Assembly (NCBI RefSeq): GCF_002091635.1
Contig: NZ_BDAC01000024.1
Span: forward strand, 19,824 to 83,823
Length of the DNA stretch: 64,000 nt
Reading direction: 5' to 3'
DNA from: Pseudomonas indica NBRC 103045
GTDB taxonomy: Bacteria; Pseudomonadota; Gammaproteobacteria; Pseudomonadales; Pseudomonadaceae
Shown here: one piece after another, positions 58,297 through 64,000 of the stretch
Layout of the letters: every line of letters begins with the position of its first letter
Position numbering within the stretch: the first letter of the stretch is position 1
Translations under genes and position numbers: made by a program
Notes under the pieces: generated by a model
What the model saw: only the letters and a program-made list of their open reading frames with translations
The model's database searches: none
Told to the model about the DNA's origin: nothing

Positions 58297-58995
58297 TCAG
58301 GCTTTGCGCGGCGCCATGTAGCCGAGCCAGCGGCGTTCGGCGCGCTTGAACAGGCGCACCAGCACGAAGGTCAGGCACAGGTAGAAGACACCCGCGGTGA
58401 TGTAGGCCTCGAACGGCAGGTAGTACTGCGAGCTGACGGTACGCGCCGCGCCAGTGATATCGACCAGGGTGACGATGGACGCCAGGCTGGTGGTGTGCAG
58501 CATCATGATCACCTCGTTGCTGTACTGCGGCAGCGCACGGCGCAACGCGGACGGCAGGAGGATGCGGCGGTACAGCTTGAAGCGCGACATGCCCACCGCC
58601 TTGGCCGCTTCGATCTCGCCATGGGGTGTGGCCTTGAGGCTGCCGGCGAGGATTTCCGCGGTATAGGCGCTGGTGTTGATGGCGAAGGCCAAGCAGGCGC
58701 AGAAGGTCGCGTTGGAGAAATACGGCCAGAGGAAGCTCTCGCGCACCGCCGCGAACTGCGCCAGTCCGTAGTAGATCAGGAACAGCTGCACCAGCATCGG
58801 CGTGCCGCGAATGACGTAGGTGTAAAGCCAGGCCGGGAAGTTCACCGCCGGCTGTCGGGAGACCCGCATCAGCGCCAGCGGCACCGCCACGGTCAGGCCC
58901 ACGGCCAGGGAAATCAGCAGGAGCTTGAGGGTGACCAGCACGCCGTTGAAGTACAGCGGCAGGTTTTCCCAGATCACGGAGAAGTCGAGGATCAT
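58297..58995 (-). CDS. aotM: Arginine/ornithine ABC transporter, permease
   Basis: This 232-aa protein has about five membrane spans and the HisM-like permease pattern: YVIRGTPMLVQLFLIYYGL and AEILAGSLKATPHGEIEAAKAVGMSRFKLYRRILLPSALRRALPQYSNEVIM (the EAA loop). The start overlaps the aotQ stop by 4 bases (ATGA). Confidence 0.95.
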   Translation of the reverse strand: MILDFSVIWENLPLYFNGVLVTLKLLLISLAVGLTVAVPLALMRVSRQPAVNFPAWLYTYVIRGTPMLVQLFLIYYGLAQFAAVRESFLWPYFSNATFCACLAFAINTSAYTAEILAGSLKATPHGEIEAAKAVGMSRFKLYRRILLPSALRRALPQYSNEVIMMLHTTSLASIVTLVDITGAARTVSSQYYLPFEAYITAGVFYLCLTFVLVRLFKRAERRWLGYMAPRKA

Positions 58996-59681
58996 AGTTC
59001 AGCCGCCTTGACGCCAACGCTGTAGCGTTTCTCCAGGAAGCGCAGGGCCAGCAGGGAAACGCTGGTCAGCACCAGGTAGAGAGCCGCCACGGCCAAGTAG
59101 AAGGTGAAGGGTTCGCGGGTGGCATCCGCCGCGCTCTTGGCCTTGAACATCATGTCCTGCAGGCCGACCACCGAGATCAGCGCGGTGGCCTTGGTCAGCA
59201 CCAGCCAGTTGTTGGTGAAGCCGGGAATGGCGAAGCGGATCATCTGCGGCACCAGGATGCGGAAGAACACCTGGACCCCGCTCATGCCGTAGGCGGCGCC
59301 CGCCTCGCCCTGCCCTTTCGGGATCGCCATGAAGGCGCCACGGAACGTCTCGGAGAGGTAGGCGCCGAAGATGAAGCCGAGGGTGCCGACACCGGCGGCG
59401 AAGGCATCGATCTCGATGTAGTCCTCGTAACCCAGCATCGGCGCTACGCGGTTCACGATGTCCTGGCCGCCGTAGAAGATCAGCAGGATCAGCACCAGGT
59501 CCGGGATGCCGCGGATCACCGTGGCATAGGCGTCGCCGAGCAGCGCCAGCCACTTGATCGGCGAAAGACGGAAGGCCGCGCCCAGCAGGCCGAGCAGGAT
59601 GGCCACCGCCATGGAAGTCAGGGCTAACAACAGGGTGAGCCAGGCACCGTCGACGATGGTCGACCCATAGCCGTTCAGCAT
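58992..59681 (-). CDS. aotQ: Arginine/ornithine ABC transporter, permease
   Basis: This 229-aa protein is the HisQ-like partner permease: YATVIRGIPDLVLILLIFYGGQ and the EAA-type loop GAFMAIPKGQGEAGAAYGMSGVQVFFRILVPQM. It has five spans and forms the pore with AotM. A structured 190-base spacer separates it from aotJ. Confidence 0.95.
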   Translation of the reverse strand: MLNGYGSTIVDGAWLTLLLALTSMAVAILLGLLGAAFRLSPIKWLALLGDAYATVIRGIPDLVLILLIFYGGQDIVNRVAPMLGYEDYIEIDAFAAGVGTLGFIFGAYLSETFRGAFMAIPKGQGEAGAAYGMSGVQVFFRILVPQMIRFAIPGFTNNWLVLTKATALISVVGLQDMMFKAKSAADATREPFTFYLAVAALYLVLTSVSLLALRFLEKRYSVGVKAAEL

Positions 59682-59734
59682 GATCTCAAGTCCTCATGCA
59701 GCGCACCCGGGAACCGGGCGGCGCCGGAAACGAA

Positions 59735-59859
59735 AAAGCGGCACGACATTCAGGTTAGCCCCGAACGATCCCTCCCGAACCGTTCCGGCCCCGCGTCCGG
59801 AGGGATCGCCCTCCTTCCGCTTCACGCTGCTTCCTGCGCGAACCCTGTCGTGCCGCTTT
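59735..59859. promoter_or_regulatory. Nested inverted repeats between aotJ and aotQ
   Basis: The outer arms AAAGCGGCACGACA (59735-59748) and TGTCGTGCCGCTTT (59846-59859) are perfectly complementary over 14 bases. Inside, CGATCCCTCC (59766-59775) pairs with GGAGGGATCG (59799-59808). In the minus-strand mRNA the structure begins 12 bases after the aotJ stop. Such elements often stabilise binding-protein mRNA and partly stop transcription before permease genes. Confidence 0.75.
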
Positions 59860-59871
59860 CGGAGAAAGCGA

Positions 59872-60645
59872 TTACTCGCCGTAGACGTTGAAGTCGAAGT
59901 ACTTGTCCTGCACTTCCTTGTACTTGCCGTTGGCACGGATCGCCGCGATGGCCGCGGTGATCTTGTCGGCCAGGGCCTTGTCGCCCTTGCGTACGGCGAT
60001 GCCAGCGCCTTCGCCGAAATACTTCGTGTCGGTGTAGTCCGGGCCGACCAGGGCGAAGCCCTTGCCCGCGTCGGTCTTGAGGAAACCGTCGTCGATGTTC
60101 ACCACGTCGGCCAGGGTCGCGTCGAGGCGGCCGGCGGCGAGGTCGAGGAAGATTTCGTTCTGCGAGCTGTAGCGGACCACTTCGATACCGGCCGGCACGT
60201 AGACGTCGGTGGCGTAGCGGTCATAGATGGAGGCGCGCTGCACGCCGACCTTCTTGCCCTTCAGGTCGACCAGCGGGTCCTTGATCTCGGTACCGGCCTT
60301 CATCGCCAGTTTGGCGGGGGTGTGGTAGTACTTGCCGGTGAAATCCACCGACTTCTTGCGCTCGTCGGTGATCGACATGGACGACAACACCGCGTCGAAC
60401 TTGCGCACCTTCAGCGCCGGGATCAGACCGTCGAACTCCTGCTCGATCCACTTGCACTCCACTTTCATCTCTTCGCAGAGCGCATTACCGATGTCGTAGT
60501 CGAAGCCGGTGATCTTGCCTTCGGGAGTCTTGTAGGCGAAGGGCGGGTAGGCCGCTTCGATGCCGATGCGCAGGGGCTTTTCCGCCATCGCCAACGGCGA
60601 CAGCACGGACAGCGCCATGGCGCCGAGAAGTACGATCTTTTTCAT
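59872..60645 (-). CDS. aotJ: Arginine/ornithine-binding periplasmic protein
   Basis: This 257-aa solute-binding protein has a signal peptide (KIVLLGAMALSVLSPLAMA) and the family-3 signature GFDYDIGNALCEEMKVECKW. Other family features are DAVLSSMSITDERKKSVDFTGKYY and VGVQRASIYDRYATD. It delivers arginine/ornithine to AotQM. The start at 60645 has AAGGAG 9 bases before it. It is first in the operon; ArgR-like sites lie ~170-206 bases upstream. Confidence 0.95.
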   Translation of the reverse strand: MKKIVLLGAMALSVLSPLAMAEKPLRIGIEAAYPPFAYKTPEGKITGFDYDIGNALCEEMKVECKWIEQEFDGLIPALKVRKFDAVLSSMSITDERKKSVDFTGKYYHTPAKLAMKAGTEIKDPLVDLKGKKVGVQRASIYDRYATDVYVPAGIEVVRYSSQNEIFLDLAAGRLDATLADVVNIDDGFLKTDAGKGFALVGPDYTDTKYFGEGAGIAVRKGDKALADKITAAIAAIRANGKYKEVQDKYFDFNVYGE

Positions 60646-60814
60646 CGTGATGACTCCTTCGAATGAGGGTTCAGCGATTGGCAGAATAGGACTCGCCCAG
60701 GCCGCTTCCAGTCCAGCGACAACGCAACGACGCGGAGTATGGACCGCTGGAAAGCGTCGCCATCTTCGCCGAACGGACGGGCGCAGAGGTTCCGGCTGGG
60801 TGAGCGGCATTCTA

Positions 60815-60851
60815 GCGACAGGCCCAAAGCCGATATTTCTTCAATGCGACA
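60815..60851 (-). promoter_or_regulatory. ArgR operator candidate upstream of aotJ
   Basis: On the minus strand TGTCGC at 60851-60846 is followed by N8 and AA, fitting the ArgR consensus. A second TGTCGC in the same orientation lies at 60820-60815, 31 bases on, but lacks the following AA. It is upstream of an operon known to be ArgR-activated in P. aeruginosa. Confidence 0.65.
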
Positions 60852-61236
60852 AGTAATTACAAAAGCGCCGGAGGCGGCAGGGATGCAGGTTGACAGCGGA
60901 GGGAAAAGCTGATTACGAGAATGACCCAGAACCAGTATCTCTAGCAATTAGTGATCCAGAAATTACATAACCTCTCTAGAACGGTACTTACTGTCCTTAT
61001 CTTTATTCCAGCCTTGTCATTTTTTGCTCCATCGCGGTGCCGATTGTTCCCGATGCACCCGGTTGGAGCGCATAGCGTTACGGGTGGGTGTTACGACGGC
61101 GGACCGTTTCGTCTACCGATAAAAATCAGGGAAGCGTGACCTGTTAGTCGAGGCTTGAAGTGATGGAAGGCCCTGGAAAGAGAATGCTTTGTATGCGTTA
61201 AGCGTCTAACCCAATTTCTCCCGTATTCGTAGACAG
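60852..61236. other. Intergenic region without supported gene
   Basis: Between the aot operator and the repeats there are about 385 bases. The part 60900-61050 is AT-richer than average (GTGATCCAGAAATTACATAA and TTTATTCCAGCC). No ORF here has a ribosome site or recognisable product. Confidence 0.5.
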
Positions 61237-61250
61237 CCCCTCTCCCCCGG

Positions 61251-61276
61251 CCCCTCTCCCATAAACGGGAGAGGGG
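61251..61276. repeat. Palindromic repeat (CCCCTCTCCC family)
   Basis: CCCCTCTCCC-ATAAAC-GGGAGAGGGG is a 10-bp stem. It is preceded by a partial direct copy CCCCTCTCCC at 61238-61246 and is the same family as the element at 21716-21741. Confidence 0.7.
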
Positions 61277-61374
61277 CGATTCGTGTTGCCCGGCATAGCG
61301 AAGTGATCCTGACGCTTTGGCATTGCCAGAGAGATTGCAGAAGAGGTGGGACCAACTCCGACGCCCCGTCAGGA

Positions 61375-61600
61375 GGCCGAGCGGAATCGTCGTGTAGGGG
61401 GACAAGCGGCATGGATGCCGCGAGAGGCGCGATTGGCCAGGGATGGCCCCTCGCGCCGCCCCCCGGAGCGGCGATGGAGGGAGGGAAGTCGAGCGAAGCG
61501 AGGCCCGGATGCCGGGGCAAGCCCTCTTGGTTACTTCTGGGGCGACTGCCAGAAGTGACTCGCCGGGAGGCGAAACAAGAAGCCTCTACTGAACTCGGTA
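61375..61600. repeat. Structured ~220-base intergenic element
   Basis: It holds a series of separate hairpins: GCGGCAT-GG-ATGCCGC (61406-61421), CGCCGC-N8-GCGGCG (61454-61473) and ACTTCTGG-N8-CCAGAAGT (61533-61556), with GGTTACTT and GTGACTCGCC flanking the last. The text resembles a dispersed intergenic repeat that I recall from other Pseudomonas genomes. It is not protein-coding. Confidence 0.6.
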
Positions 61601-61645
61601 ATCGGTTTGACTCAAATCTATCTAGCGGCAAGGGCTAAAAAGAAA

Positions 61646-61677
61646 ACGCCCCGCACGGCTCGTGACCGGCGGGGCGT
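61646..61677 (-). terminator. Terminator of acsA
   Basis: On the minus strand ACGCCCCGC (61677-61669) pairs with GCGGGGCGT (61654-61646), then TTTCTTTTT. It is 16 bases beyond the acsA stop. Confidence 0.88.
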
Positions 61678-61692
61678 CTTCAGACAGCTTGA

Positions 61693-63654
<1,962 letters not shown>

Positions 63655-63725
63655 GACTAACACCTCGGTGAGTAGTTGTTTTTTATGGCGCCTTTTGTAG
63701 CCCTCCCCCTGCAAGCGAACCATTC

Positions 63726-63759
63726 GACCATGGTCTTACCGGTCTACGACCATGGTCGT
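63726..63759. promoter_or_regulatory. Tandem palindromes upstream of acsA
   Basis: GACCATGGTC at 63726-63735 and ACGACCATGGTCGT at 63746-63759 are centred 22 bases apart, about two helical turns. They lie 72-105 bases before the acsA start, a good position for an activator or repressor dimer pair. Confidence 0.6.
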
Positions 63760-63845
63760 GCGTGCCTCATGCGAGGGCTCTGGCATGCTGGTTCGAGCGG
63801 ATAGGACGAGGTCGGCTCGGGGAAGAATAGCCACGCAGAACGGGG

Positions 63846-63990
63846 GTGGTAGGGGCGAATTCATTCGCCCATTGTCATGCCGTGATCCGATGGTGATGTG
63901 TACGACTCGCCCCGCCCCCTCACAACCAGGCATCCCCCCAACCCTCGGGGCGAGGGGGCAGTTTGTGCGAGCCTGCTGATCCGTGCTCCA
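63846..63990. repeat. Dispersed copy of the composite ~130-bp repeat
   Basis: This copy starts with REP core GGGGCGAATTCATTCGCCC (core at 63855), then TTGTCATGCCGTGATCC, TGATGTGTACGACT, the C-rich block and CGGGGCGAGGGGGCAGTTTG, ending CTGCTGATCCGTGCTCC. The order of blocks is the same as in the array at 29.1-29.6 kb, so the composite unit is itself a repeated element. Confidence 0.8.
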
Positions 63991-64000
63991 AGCGCCATCC

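Overview
The window reads as chromosomal DNA of a Pseudomonas, in the broad P. aeruginosa / P. resinovorans / P. citronellolis neighbourhood. The evidence is high GC, an unbroken gene block in the order known from P. aeruginosa PAO1 (acsA, aotJQMOP-argR, aruCFGDB, a small ORF, aruE, threonine aldolase, alaS, lysC, rsmA, tRNA-Ser/Arg/Arg, mgtE), a second PAO1-like block (bcp, gcvR-like, dapA, bamC, purC), and Pseudomonas-type REP palindromes between genes. No prophage, insertion sequence, CRISPR array or integrase was seen. The PAO1 comparison is from memory, not from a search.

Layout. 1-2295: 3' end of a terminal oxidase gene (subunit I/III fusion), a small membrane protein and a CtaG-type assembly factor. 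2453-6000: S9 peptidase, AraC regulator and GNAT acetyltransferase on the minus strand. 6293-12990: a 1159-aa transporter-like hybrid sensor kinase, an MgtC/DUF4010 membrane protein, a MerR regulator and an alpha/beta hydrolase. 13041-15000: RmuC and a Sel1-repeat protein. 15001-15481: AT-rich intergenic island with DnaA-box-like sites. 15482-21343: a small hypothetical, the YdbH-YnbE-YdbL envelope operon, a methyltransferase/AAA-ATPase pair and two small minus-strand proteins. 21522: tRNA-Ser. 21912-26104: purC, bamC and dapA, then divergent gcvR-like and bcp. 26667-29014: OprD porin and an EamA transporter. 29141-29560: tandem composite repeat. 29562-35278: hppD, then LysR-dhcA-dhcB-atoB and a VOC protein. 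35344-40219: Na+-pumping oxaloacetate decarboxylase (oadGAB) and mgtE. 40549-41749: a DUF4124/BamE-like protein, two tRNA-Arg, one tRNA-Ser and rsmA. 41930-48483: lysC, alaS, threonine aldolase, aruE and a small protein. 48559-60645: arginine succinyltransferase (AST) pathway, argR and arginine/ornithine uptake (aot). 61693-63654: acsA.

The minus-strand half (48-60 kb) is one functional unit. AotJQMP imports arginine/ornithine, ArgR senses arginine, and AruFG, AruB, AruC, AruD and AruE carry arginine to glutamate and succinate. Matches to the recalled ArgR consensus are visible before both aruC and aotJ. Around it are carbon-entry genes (acetate: acsA; acetoacetyl-CoA: dhcAB/atoB; tyrosine: hppD; an OprD porin). 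Three of these carry A-rich CA motifs of the type bound by Hfq/Crc.

Nothing here is clearly a new multi-gene defence or biosynthetic system. The least explained parts are non-coding: the ~130-bp tandem composite repeat, REP units that supply stop codons, the DnaA-box-like/AT-rich island at 15.1-15.2 kb, nested inverted repeats between aotJ and aotQ, and tandem palindromes two helical turns apart upstream of acsA.
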